The notes beneath the pieces are model-generated. The model searched no databases. It saw only the letters and a list, made by a program, of their open reading frames with translations, and was not told the DNA's origin. Source: Chloroflexota bacterium (GTDB lineage Bacteria; Chloroflexota; Limnocylindria; Limnocylindrales; CSP1-4). Taken from it: 12,994 nucleotides of DNA. Each line of letters opens with the position of its first letter. Positions within the stretch are counted from its first letter, which is position 1. Positions 7,275 through 12,994 of the stretch are shown in pieces. Position numbers and translations under genes: made by a program. The DNA is taken from NCBI GenBank assembly GCA_016875645.1, contig VGPE01000061.1:1-12994 (forward strand). Reading direction: 5' to 3'.

Positions 7275-7302
7275 ATGATAGAACAGATGTTCGATTCGTC
7301 AA
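7275..7302 (-). promoter_or_regulatory. imuA promoter with LexA box in the spacer
   Basis: On the minus strand, -35 TTGACG (7302-7297) and -10 TATCAT (7280-7275) are separated by 16 bp. Within the spacer, abutting the -10, is the LexA operator; the plus strand reads AGAACAGATGTTCG at 7280-7293, core GAAC-N4-GTTC at 7281-7292. Transcription should start 6-7 nt after the -10, at or next to the GTG start (7268), giving a leaderless or nearly leaderless mRNA. Confidence 0.87.
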
Positions 7303-7369
7303 GGGTGAGTCGGGTCCGGCGGGAGCGCCCGACTCCGGCCCCCGTGACGGCCCGGGGCCGGCCCCTTGC

Positions 7370-7375
7370 TATACT
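7370..7375 (+). promoter_or_regulatory. -10 element upstream of tRNA-Ala
   Basis: TATACT stands out in GC-rich DNA, 62 bp before the mature tRNA 5' end. A GTGACG-like -35 lies further upstream but with a long spacing of about 20 bp. The likely transcript carries a 50-60 nt leader removed by RNase P. Confidence 0.5.
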
Positions 7376-7437
7376 CCGGCGGCCGCGGCGACCCGCCGCG
7401 CGGCCGTGCTGGTGACGCCCGCGATCGCCGGCTCCGT

Positions 7438-7513
7438 GGGGATGTAGCTCAGCTGGGAGAGCACCGCGTTCGCATCGCGGGGGTCAGGGGTTCGAGTCCC
7501 CTCATCTCCACCA
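7438..7513 (+). tRNA. tRNA-Ala (anticodon CGC)
   Basis: A complete 76-nt cloverleaf. The acceptor stem GGGGATG pairs with CATCTCC (one G-U pair), with discriminator A and an encoded CCA at 7511-7513. The D arm is GCTC-AGCTGGGA-GAGC. The anticodon stem CCGCG/CGCGG encloses loop TTCGCAT, giving anticodon CGC, which reads GCG alanine codons. The T arm contains GGTTCGAGTCC. GCG is heavily used in this GC-rich genome. The next 94 bp up to the YHS gene on the opposite strand contain no recognisable feature and no clear T-run terminator. Confidence 0.97.
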
Positions 7514-7607
7514 ATCCCCACGACCCAGGCCCGCGACACCCGTAGCAGCACCCCGGCAGGTATCCCGGGAAATCGCAAGCGGGGCGAGAGCGGAGCCCGG
7601 TCGCCCG

Positions 7608-7805
7608 TCACATGGACGGCTTGTGGCCGGCCGCCAGGTACTCCTCGGGGTTGTCGCGGAACTCGAGCATGCAGCCCTTGCCGCAGAACCCGTACTCGCG
7701 ACCTTCGTGGGTGTGCGTGAGCCCGCGCAGGCGAGCCATCTCGATGTCCACCGTCATCCCGCAGACCGGGTCCTCATCGGGCCGGAGCGTTCGTCGCTCG
7801 TTCAT
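7608..7805 (-). CDS. YHS-domain heavy-metal-binding protein (65 aa)
   Basis: A small cytoplasmic protein consisting of one YHS domain: DPVCGMTVD at 12-20, with C15, then REYGFCGKGCMLEF with C41 and C45, followed by NPEEYL typical of the domain end. These cysteines are the usual metal-binding residues. ATG 7805 overlaps the preceding gene's TGA as ATGA and has a strong AGGAGG site 6 nt upstream. It is the last gene of the CopB operon. Such proteins commonly accompany Cu/Ag P-type ATPases and probably receive or pass copper; the exact role is inferred from context. Confidence 0.85.
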   Translation of the reverse strand: MNERRTLRPDEDPVCGMTVDIEMARLRGLTHTHEGREYGFCGKGCMLEFRDNPEEYLAAGHKPSM

Positions 7806-8197
7806 GGGTGCCCTCCTTGCGCTGTCGCCGTTGCGGCGGCCTCGCCGAATCCCGGGCTGACCGACGACTGCGCCGCCGATGCCCGCTCTGCGTCCAACTG
7901 GGCCTTGATCTCGGGATAGGCGTCACCCAGACAGCACGAGCAGCTCTCGTACCAGCGCCGCATTCCCTCGTCGATGACCGGCGGGACCGCCAACGATCCC
8001 CGCGCCGGCGTGGCAGCCACCTGCGGCCCCGCCGCATACGGCGCGGGTTCCTCCAGGAACGCTCGGCGGCACCCCGCACGGCAGAATGCGTACGTCCTTC
8101 CATCGTGCTCGACAGTCAGGCCGGCCGCCTCGGCTCGGGCGACATCGACCGTCATCCCGCAGACCGGGTCGATCACGGTGGTGGGCTTCTCGGACAT
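7802..8197 (-). CDS. YHS-domain protein with cysteine-rich C-terminal extension (131 aa)
   Basis: The N-terminal YHS domain has DPVCGM (C13) and RTYAFCRAGCRRAFLEEP (C39, C43). After an Ala/Pro linker (about 54-75) comes a second segment, MRRWYESCSCCLGDAYPEI, with C86, C88 and C89, and an Ala/Ser-rich tail. The CxCC cluster could be a second metal site. The start ATG 8197 has GGGAG 4 nt upstream and lies 14 bp after the CopB stop; the stop overlaps the next YHS gene by 4 bp. The operon context with a CPH-type ATPase points to copper or silver binding in the cytoplasm. The tail family is not recognised. Confidence 0.82.
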   Translation of the reverse strand: MSEKPTTVIDPVCGMTVDVARAEAAGLTVEHDGRTYAFCRAGCRRAFLEEPAPYAAGPQVAATPARGSLAVPPVIDEGMRRWYESCSCCLGDAYPEIKAQLDAERASAAQSSVSPGFGEAAATATAQGGHP

Positions 8198-8211
8198 GGA
8201 ACTCCCTTCGG

Positions 8212-9642
8212 TCAGGCCGGCTGGAGGACGGACACCGGCTGCCCGTCAGACGCGGGCTGGCGGAGCCGCAACCGGCGCAGCAGCTGCGCATTCGCGGCCA
8301 CGATGATCGTGGACGCACTCATGGCGATCGCCCCTACGGCCATCGGCAGGTCGATCCCCCACGGGACCAGCACGCCGGCAGCCACCGGGATGGCGACCAC
8401 GTTGTAGCCGGTCGCCCAGAACAGGTTCTGGATCATCTTGCGGTAAGAAGCGCGGGAGAGCTCGATGGCGCCTGCCACGTCCCCCGGATCGCTGCGGACC
8501 AGCACGATTCCGGCCGATTCGACGGCCACGTCGGTGCCCGCGCCGATCGCGATGCCGACATCGGCGGTGGCCAGGGCGGGAGCGTCGTTCACGCCGTCGC
8601 CGACCATCGCGACCCGCCGGCCGCCGGCCTGGAAGCCCCGGACGGCGGCGGCCTTGTCGGCCGGCAGGACCTCCGCGGCCACCTCGTCGATGCCGAGCCG
8701 GCGTGCCACGGAATCTGCGACAGCCCGGCTGTCGCCCGTGATCATCGCGACGCGGATGCCCATTGCATGGAGCCGCGCCACCGCGGCCGCAGACTCGGGC
8801 CGGATCTCGTCCTCCGCTGCCAGCGCGGCCCCGAGCTGCCCGTCCACCACGGCAAATAACACCGTCCGGCCATCGCGCGCCCAGCCCTCCACCGCGGGCA
8901 TGAGCGAGACTGGGACAGCCAGCCCGCGCCGCTCGAGCAGTCGCGGCCCGCCGACCTCGACCACCCGGCCATCGACGACCGCGCGGACGCCGATCCCGGG
9001 CGCGGTCTCGAATGATCCCGCCTTCGACGCCCGGATCCCGCGGCGTGTCAGACCGGCCACGATCGCCCGCGCCAGCGGATGCTCCGAGTCCGCCTCGGCC
9101 GCGGCCACCAGCGACAGGATCGCGACCTCGCCGGCGGGCTCGACGACGGCGACGTCGACCAGCGCCGGCTCTCCCTTCGTGAGGGTGCCGGTCTTGTCGA
9201 AGATCACCACGTCGAGCAGACGGGCCCGCTCCAGCGCGAGCCGGTCCTTGACAAGCAGGCCGTTGCGCGCCCCCAGGGACGTGGAGATCGCGATGACGAG
9301 CGGGATCGCGAGGCCCAGAGCATGCGGACAGGCGATGACCAGGACGGTCGCGGTGCGCATCAGTCCGCCTTCGGTGTCACCGAGGAACACCCACCCGACG
9401 AGCGTCAGCACCCCGGCTGCCAGCGCCACGTAGAACAGGAGCGCGGCTGCTCGGTCCGCGAGGGCCTGGGCACGCGACGCCGACGCCTGCGCCGCGGCCA
9501 CCATCCGCATGATCCCCGACAGGGCGGTGCCCTCCCCGACGGCGGCGACCCGGATGCGCAGAGACCCGCCTGCGCCGACCGTGCCGGCCACCACGCGGTC
9601 GCCCGGTCCCTTGGCGACCGCTCGCGATTCGCCGGTGACCAT
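8212..9642 (-). CDS. copB: CopB-type P1B-3 copper/silver ATPase, C-terminal part (separated by frameshift)
   Basis: The catalytic part of a heavy-metal-exporting P-type ATPase, 476 aa from the first ATG in frame. Motifs in order: VTGES of the actuator domain at the very start; membrane motif ACPHALG (CPH, plus-strand 9322-9330), which marks the P1B-3/CopB subgroup; phosphorylation site DKTGTLT (plus-strand 9178-9198); SEHPLA and GIGV of the nucleotide domain; MITGDS; MVGDGVNDAPALA; final membrane helices with YNVVAIPVAAG and MSASTIIVAANAQLLRR, the P1B-3 signature. The ATG is almost certainly not a true start. The preceding codons (ADVDES) match the family and connect to the upstream fragment through a one-base shift in a G-run at 9662-9668. 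The gene is the first of an operon with two YHS genes. CPH proteins export Cu(II), Cu(I) or Ag(I). Confidence 0.88.
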   Translation of the reverse strand: MVTGESRAVAKGPGDRVVAGTVGAGGSLRIRVAAVGEGTALSGIMRMVAAAQASASRAQALADRAAALLFYVALAAGVLTLVGWVFLGDTEGGLMRTATVLVIACPHALGLAIPLVIAISTSLGARNGLLVKDRLALERARLLDVVIFDKTGTLTKGEPALVDVAVVEPAGEVAILSLVAAAEADSEHPLARAIVAGLTRRGIRASKAGSFETAPGIGVRAVVDGRVVEVGGPRLLERRGLAVPVSLMPAVEGWARDGRTVLFAVVDGQLGAALAAEDEIRPESAAAVARLHAMGIRVAMITGDSRAVADSVARRLGIDEVAAEVLPADKAAAVRGFQAGGRRVAMVGDGVNDAPALATADVGIAIGAGTDVAVESAGIVLVRSDPGDVAGAIELSRASYRKMIQNLFWATGYNVVAIPVAAGVLVPWGIDLPMAVGAIAMSASTIIVAANAQLLRRLRLRQPASDGQPVSVLQPA

Positions 9643-9649
9643 CGACTCG

Positions 9650-10325
9650 TCAACGTCCGCACCCCCCCTCGGCGACCTCGCCGTCGACGGGCACGCGGCC
9701 GCCGGGCCGGACGAGGACGAGGTCCCCCACGGCGAGCGCAGCGAGCGGCACGTTCTCGGAGCCGGCAGCCGTGACTCGCTCGGCCATGTCGGGCAGCAGT
9801 TCGGCCAGTGCCGAGAGGGCGCCCCGGGCCTGTGCGATCGAGCGCATCTCCAGCCAGTGGCCCAGCAGCATGATGGTGATCAGGGTGGCGAGTTCCCACC
9901 AGATCTCGACCTCGAAGAGGCCCAGTGTCGCCGCCCAGGAGGCGCCGAAGGCTACGACGATCGCGAGCGAGATCAGGGTCATCATCCCAGGCCGCCGATC
10001 GGCGAGTTCGCCTGCAGCCCCCCGCAGGAAGACGATGCCGCCATACAGGAAGACGATCGTGCCCAGGACGGCCGAGGCGTACTCGGAGCCCGGAAACGCG
10101 GGGATGGTGTAGTTCAGCCACTTCCCGATGTCGTGGCTCAGGACGACGACGGGAATCGTCAACAGGAGGCTGAGCCAGAAGCGCTCCCGGAACATCGCGA
10201 CCGAGTGGCCGGCGTGGCGATCATGCGCGGCGTGACCAGCCGGCGAGACCGGCTGGGGCGGCGAGACCGGCTGGGGCGGCGCGGCGTGCGCCGGATGGCC
10301 CCGTGATCGTGATGTGCGTGGTCCA
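9650..10325 (-). CDS. copB: CopB-type P1B-3 ATPase, N-terminal part (His-rich leader, first membrane helices, actuator domain)
   Basis: Continuous with the following fragment in homology. Starting at ATG 10325, the protein begins MDHAHHDHG, a His-rich leader typical of CopB. That frame must gain one base at the G-run 10299-10302 to continue as GHPAHAAPPQPV and AGHAAHDRHAGH, then MFRERFWLSLLLTIPVV. The only fully open frame starts at 10363, but that ATG lies inside the promoter/operator and gives a less plausible N-terminus. Helices follow (SAVLGTIVFLYGGIVFLRGA, MMTLISLAIVVAFGASWAAT, LATLITIMLLGHWLEMRS). The actuator domain (LVRPGGRVPVDGEVAEGG) is cut by the second shift, ending in CGR-stop at 9650. 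Restored, the ATPase would be about 700 aa, normal for the family. Confidence 0.8.
9662..9668 (-). other. G7 run with +1 frameshift inside copB
   Basis: The plus strand has seven C at 9662-9668. With six, the minus strand reads continuously EVAEGGADVDESMVTGES, the expected P-type ATPase actuator sequence. With seven, the frame exits to CGR-stop. A single surplus G in a homopolymer explains the break; whether it is a base-call error, a real mutation or a slippage site cannot be told from one sequence. Confidence 0.88.
10242..10277. repeat. 18-bp tandem duplication in the copB leader
   Basis: GGCGAGACCGGCTGGGGC occurs twice in direct succession (10242-10259 and 10260-10277). It duplicates six residues (PQPVSP) in the linker between the two His-rich patches of CopB and does not affect the frame. 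Confidence 0.85.
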
Positions 10326-10358
10326 TCGGTTCGGCTCAGTGCATTGCCTGACCCCGAC

Positions 10359-10386
10359 AGCATACTCCCCGGGAGTATCCGCGCAA
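10359..10386 (-). promoter_or_regulatory. copB operon promoter with CsoR-type palindromic operator
   Basis: A perfect 17-bp palindrome, ATACTCCC-C-GGGAGTAT, occupies 10362-10378. Its AT-flanked C/G tract resembles operators of the CsoR family of copper-sensing repressors (ATACCCC...GGGGTAT type). On the minus strand it fills the spacer between -35 TTGCGC (10386-10381) and -10 TATGCT (10364-10359), spaced 16 bp. Transcription would then begin near 10352, which puts an ATG at 10363 outside the transcript and favours the start at 10325. No csoR gene is in the window. Confidence 0.75.
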
Positions 10387-10411
10387 CTGGCGGAATCGCG
10401 GTTCAGGTCCG

Positions 10412-11200
10412 TCAGCCGGCCGCTTCGGCGTTCGCCTCCAGCGGCTCCAGGGCCGTATGCAGCTCCAGTGCGTGCTCGCGCAGCCACTGGCGCCAGTGGC
10501 GGTGGTCCGGGCGCACGCCGGCCACCAGCGCCCAGAACTCCGCGCCATGGCCGAACACCCGCAGGTGTGCCAGTTCGTGGACCGCGACGGTCTCGAGTGC
10601 CTCCGGCGGCGCGAGGATCAGGCGCCACGAGAAGGAGAGCCGGCCCGAGCGGGCCGCGCTGCCCCACCGGGTTCGCTGGTCGCGGACGGTGACGCCGGAG
10701 GGTGTGACCTGCAGGGCCGGCGCTCGGCGCCCGACCAGCGCGTCAATCGTGGTCCGGGCATGCTGGCGCAGCCAGTCCTCCAGCACCTGGACCGGCGGCC
10801 GCCGGTCCCGCGGGGCAATGAGCACGTGGATCTCATCGGCGTCGGCGCCGCCCACCCGCAGCACGCTCGAGCGTCGCACCGAGAGATCGGCCTGCGCGAC
10901 GTGTAGGCGGTGCAGCTCGCCGAGATAGCGGATTGCCCCGGCGGGGCCGTCGGCGCGCTGGGCCTCGAGTCGAGCCCACTCACGGGCCTGCGAGTCCAGG
11001 TGCCGGCGCAGCCAGACCTCGCGCTCCGAGAGGAAGCCTTCCACCAGGCCGATGCCACCGGACCGGCGCGAGGGCAGCGTGACCAGCACGCCGCGCATCG
11101 GGTCCACCACGACCCTCAATCGTCGGGCGCGCGCGGACCGCCGCAGCGTGAACTCGAGCGGGCCAGCCGACAGTTGGGCAACGTGGCGGCCATCCGGCAT
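10412..11200 (-). CDS. YgjP-like zinc metallopeptidase-fold protein
   Basis: A 262-aa predicted cytoplasmic protein of the YgjP/DUF45 group (WSS1/SprT-like fold). Motifs: LRRSARARRLRVVVDPMRGVLVTLP at the N-terminus; QVTPSGVTVRDQRTRWGSAARSGRLSFSWRLILAP, the TRWGS/W-L-I-L block diagnostic of the family; then the zinc site HELAHLRVFGHGAEFW, with H208, E209, H212 and H218. ATG 11200 gives the usual family length. An in-frame GTG at 11311 overlaps the upstream gene's stop as GTGA and would add 37 residues without family resemblance, so it remains an alternative. It lies downstream of the GNAT and SDR genes. The substrate is unknown. Only 25 bp separate its stop from the copB promoter, with no terminator seen. 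Confidence 0.87.
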   Translation of the reverse strand: MPDGRHVAQLSAGPLEFTLRRSARARRLRVVVDPMRGVLVTLPSRRSGGIGLVEGFLSEREVWLRRHLDSQAREWARLEAQRADGPAGAIRYLGELHRLHVAQADLSVRRSSVLRVGGADADEIHVLIAPRDRRPPVQVLEDWLRQHARTTIDALVGRRAPALQVTPSGVTVRDQRTRWGSAARSGRLSFSWRLILAPPEALETVAVHELAHLRVFGHGAEFWALVAGVRPDHRHWRQWLREHALELHTALEPLEANAEAAG

Positions 11201-11307
11201 CCGGCCTGCCGCGCGAACGGGCGAGAGACGATTGGGCAATCGCGCTCGTCGCGGAGCAGCCCCTCCTCCGACCACGTCGCGGATTGTGGAGCAGAACTCG
11301 TGCGCCG

Positions 11308-12180
11308 TCACCCCCCTGGCCGGGCGTCGAGCACGGATGCGTCCGCCACGTATCGCTCGAGGACGCCGTATTCGCGGAATCCGAGCCGCTGGTACAGGCC
11401 GCGCCCGTCCACCGACGCCGTCAGGACGGCCGCGTGGTAGCCGAGTTGCCGCGCCCGCCGGAGCGTGGCCAGGGTCGCCAGCGTCCCCAGGCCGCGGCCG
11501 CGCGCGCCCGGGATCGTGGCGATATTGGTCACGAACGCGTGCCCGCCGGCCAGAAACAGCGAGGACGCGGCGGCTGCCGTTCCACCGTCCCGGACCAGGA
11601 AGTGCCCCCGCAGGACCGTGCGCTCCGCGAGGTCCCGCAGGTAGAGCCGCCGGTAGAAGGCGTGCTTGCTGCCGTCGGCGGGCCAGCCGTAGCCGGCCGC
11701 CATGACATCGAGCCAGGCCTCGAGCTCGTCCGGGTCGTCGACGGCGTCCAGCGTCGTTCCGGCACGCAGCTCCAGGGAAGGCAGCGGGGCCGCGAGATCC
11801 AGGATCATCCCGAATTCCGGCTCCTCCTCGTGCAGCCCGAGGGCTCGCAGGCGGCCGCCGACATCGGCCGGTCGGGACGGGGGCCCGACCCACCAGGTGA
11901 CCGGCAGCGAGTCTGGCGCGAAGATCGAGCAGACCGCGTGCACCCGATCCTCGAACCCGTCGGTGCGCATCCGCAGCCGGAGGACGTGGTTCCGGCTCGC
12001 GAAGGGCTCGCCGCCGCGGATCCAGAGGAGGTCATCGTCCTGACGATGCGATGAGCCCTGGGCGTGGACATAGGCCAGCATCGCCTGCGCCAGCACCTCC
12101 TCGATCAACGCATCGGCGGCCATGGGGTCGGCGAGGTCCGGGAGCGGCGCCGGGAGCGGCGGCGGGGTGCCACCGCCCAT
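11308..12180 (-). CDS. GNAT family N-acetyltransferase
   Basis: A 290-aa predicted acyl-CoA-dependent N-acyltransferase. The C-terminal half carries the fold's signature: GGHAFVTNIATIPGARGRGLGT, where RGRGLG (about 227-232) is the pyrophosphate-binding loop, followed by the helix LATLATLRRARQLGY, then LTASVDGRGLYQRLGFREYG and LERYV. The N-terminal half (AYVHAQGSSHRQDDDLLWIRGGEPFASRNHVLRLRM type sequence) may be a degenerate second GNAT-like domain. ATG 12180, 20 bp after the SDR stop, is chosen; ATG 12123 (MAADALIEEV) is also possible and neither has a clear ribosome site. The stop overlaps a possible GTG of the YgjP-like gene. The substrate cannot be inferred. Confidence 0.83.
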   Translation of the reverse strand: MGGGTPPPLPAPLPDLADPMAADALIEEVLAQAMLAYVHAQGSSHRQDDDLLWIRGGEPFASRNHVLRLRMRTDGFEDRVHAVCSIFAPDSLPVTWWVGPPSRPADVGGRLRALGLHEEEPEFGMILDLAAPLPSLELRAGTTLDAVDDPDELEAWLDVMAAGYGWPADGSKHAFYRRLYLRDLAERTVLRGHFLVRDGGTAAAASSLFLAGGHAFVTNIATIPGARGRGLGTLATLATLRRARQLGYHAAVLTASVDGRGLYQRLGFREYGVLERYVADASVLDARPGG

Positions 12181-12200
12181 GAGCGGCCGGTGGGTCGGGC

Positions 12201-12965
12201 TCACGCGATGATCAGTTCGCCGCCGTGAATGTCGACGCTGGCGCCGGTGATGTAGGCCGCCTCGTCCGAAGCGAGGAAGCACACGAGGTTGGCGATCTCG
12301 GAGGGCTCGGCAAGCCGCCTGAGCGGGATATCGGCGACGATCTCGGCCATGCGCGTGGCGTCGGCCCCGCTGCGTGCCATCGGCGTGTCCACCATTCCCG
12401 GGCTGACCGCATTCGAGGTGATCCCATCGCGCGCCCATTCTCGCGCCATGTGCCGCATGAGCCCGAGAACGGCGGCCTTGGATGTCGAATAGTGGGCCCC
12501 GCCCAGGGTGCTCGTCGCCCGACCCGCCAGCGAGGCCATGTGGACGATCCGGCCGCCGCCGCGCGCGACCATCGAGTCGTGGACCGCCTGCGAGCAGAGG
12601 AAGACGCCCTTCACGTTCACGGCCATCACGAGGTCCCACTCCTCGGGCGTGGTCGCCATGATCTTCGACTGGCGCAGGACGCCCGCGTTGTTGACGAGCA
12701 CGTCCACGCCCCCGAACTCGGCCACGGCACGCGCGACCATGCCACGGACCGCCGCGGGATCGGTCACGTCGACGTGGTACCCGATCGCCCGCAGGCCGGC
12801 CGATCGCAACTCTGACGCGAGGGTCTCGACGGCGTCGCCGTTGAGGTCGGCCGCCAGCACGCCGCCACCGTCGCGCGCGAAGCGCTCGGCGATCGCCCGT
12901 CCGATCCCCTGCCCCGCCCCGGTCACGATCACGCCTCGTCCATCGAACCGCCCGCGCTCCGCCAC
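12201..12965 (-). CDS. Short-chain dehydrogenase/reductase (FabG-like classical SDR)
   Basis: A 254-aa NAD(P)-dependent oxidoreductase with every classical SDR element: cofactor loop TGAGQGIG (15-22), an Asp after the second strand (AADLN) suggesting NAD preference, DVTD, NNAG (92-95), and the catalytic tetrad N117, S145, Y159 and K163 (HYSTSK). These are followed by NAVSPGMVDTPM and the C-terminal SDEAAYITGASVDIHGG. GTG 12965 is chosen because a strong GGAGG lies just upstream (plus-strand complement at 12970-12977) and the length is normal. The alcohol or ketone substrate cannot be told. It is the first gene of the SDR-GNAT-YgjP cluster; any promoter would be at or beyond the right edge. 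Confidence 0.93.
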   Translation of the reverse strand: MAERGRFDGRGVIVTGAGQGIGRAIAERFARDGGGVLAADLNGDAVETLASELRSAGLRAIGYHVDVTDPAAVRGMVARAVAEFGGVDVLVNNAGVLRQSKIMATTPEEWDLVMAVNVKGVFLCSQAVHDSMVARGGGRIVHMASLAGRATSTLGGAHYSTSKAAVLGLMRHMAREWARDGITSNAVSPGMVDTPMARSGADATRMAEIVADIPLRRLAEPSEIANLVCFLASDEAAYITGASVDIHGGELIIA

Positions 12966-12994
12966 GTCGCCTCCTCCGTCACTTCCGTCGGGGG

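Noticed and set aside
7369..7611. Minus-strand 80-aa frame containing DEGTRTPDPRDANAVLSQLSYIP
   Set aside because: This is the well-known spurious protein produced by translating the antisense of a tRNA gene; the intact tRNA-Ala lies at 7438-7513.
8465..9433. Plus-strand Ser/Thr/Ala-rich frame of 322 codons opposite copB
   Set aside because: It mirrors the ATPase coding strand. It has low complexity and no start signal.
11894..12639. Extended N-termini of the GNAT and YgjP-like frames (443 and 493 codons)
   Set aside because: The extra sequence overlaps the SDR gene or the GNAT gene in other frames and has no resemblance to the families; internal starts give normal lengths.
1..12994. Mobile elements, CRISPR array, prophage or toxin-antitoxin genes
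   Set aside because: I looked for repeats with regular spacing, transposase or integrase motifs and paired small toxin/antitoxin frames and found none that could be supported.

Overview
The window is GC-rich bacterial chromosomal DNA (about 70% G+C by eye). It has dense genes, several GTG starts, 4-bp start/stop overlaps and SOS boxes of the Gram-positive/actinobacterial type (GAAC-N4-GTTC). This fits an actinobacterium or a high-GC Chloroflexota lineage (for example a Limnocylindria-like metagenome-derived genome). The sequence alone does not decide between them. No transposon, integrase, CRISPR array or phage gene is visible.

Left part (1-7300) is a split, SOS-controlled mutagenic translesion cassette. 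dnaE2 (minus, cut by the left edge) starts at 1980 with a LexA box 39 bp upstream. About 4 kb away an imuA-imuB operon (minus, from 7268) has a second LexA box with the same 12-bp core. This operon ends in a small third gene of DUF6504 type, joined to imuB by a GTGA stop/start overlap. Between the two halves, on the plus strand, lie a secreted or anchored GH18 protein, a 58-aa single-pass membrane protein, a lipoprotein and a 33-aa membrane microprotein. Two of these four genes are very short and were found by reading the sequence together with their Shine-Dalgarno sites.

Middle (7300-7600): an intact tRNA-Ala(CGC) with encoded CCA and an upstream -10 element.

Right-centre (7608-10386, minus) is a copper/silver-handling operon: a CopB-type (CPH, P1B-3) ATPase followed by two YHS-domain proteins. 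The promoter carries a perfect 17-bp palindrome of CsoR type in its spacer. The ATPase frame is broken twice at G-runs, once near the N-terminus and once just before the TGES motif. Each break is repaired by a single base, which suggests base-call errors or a very recent inactivation.

Right end (10412-12965, minus): an SDR oxidoreductase, a GNAT acetyltransferase and a YgjP-like zinc metallopeptidase, closely spaced and probably co-transcribed.
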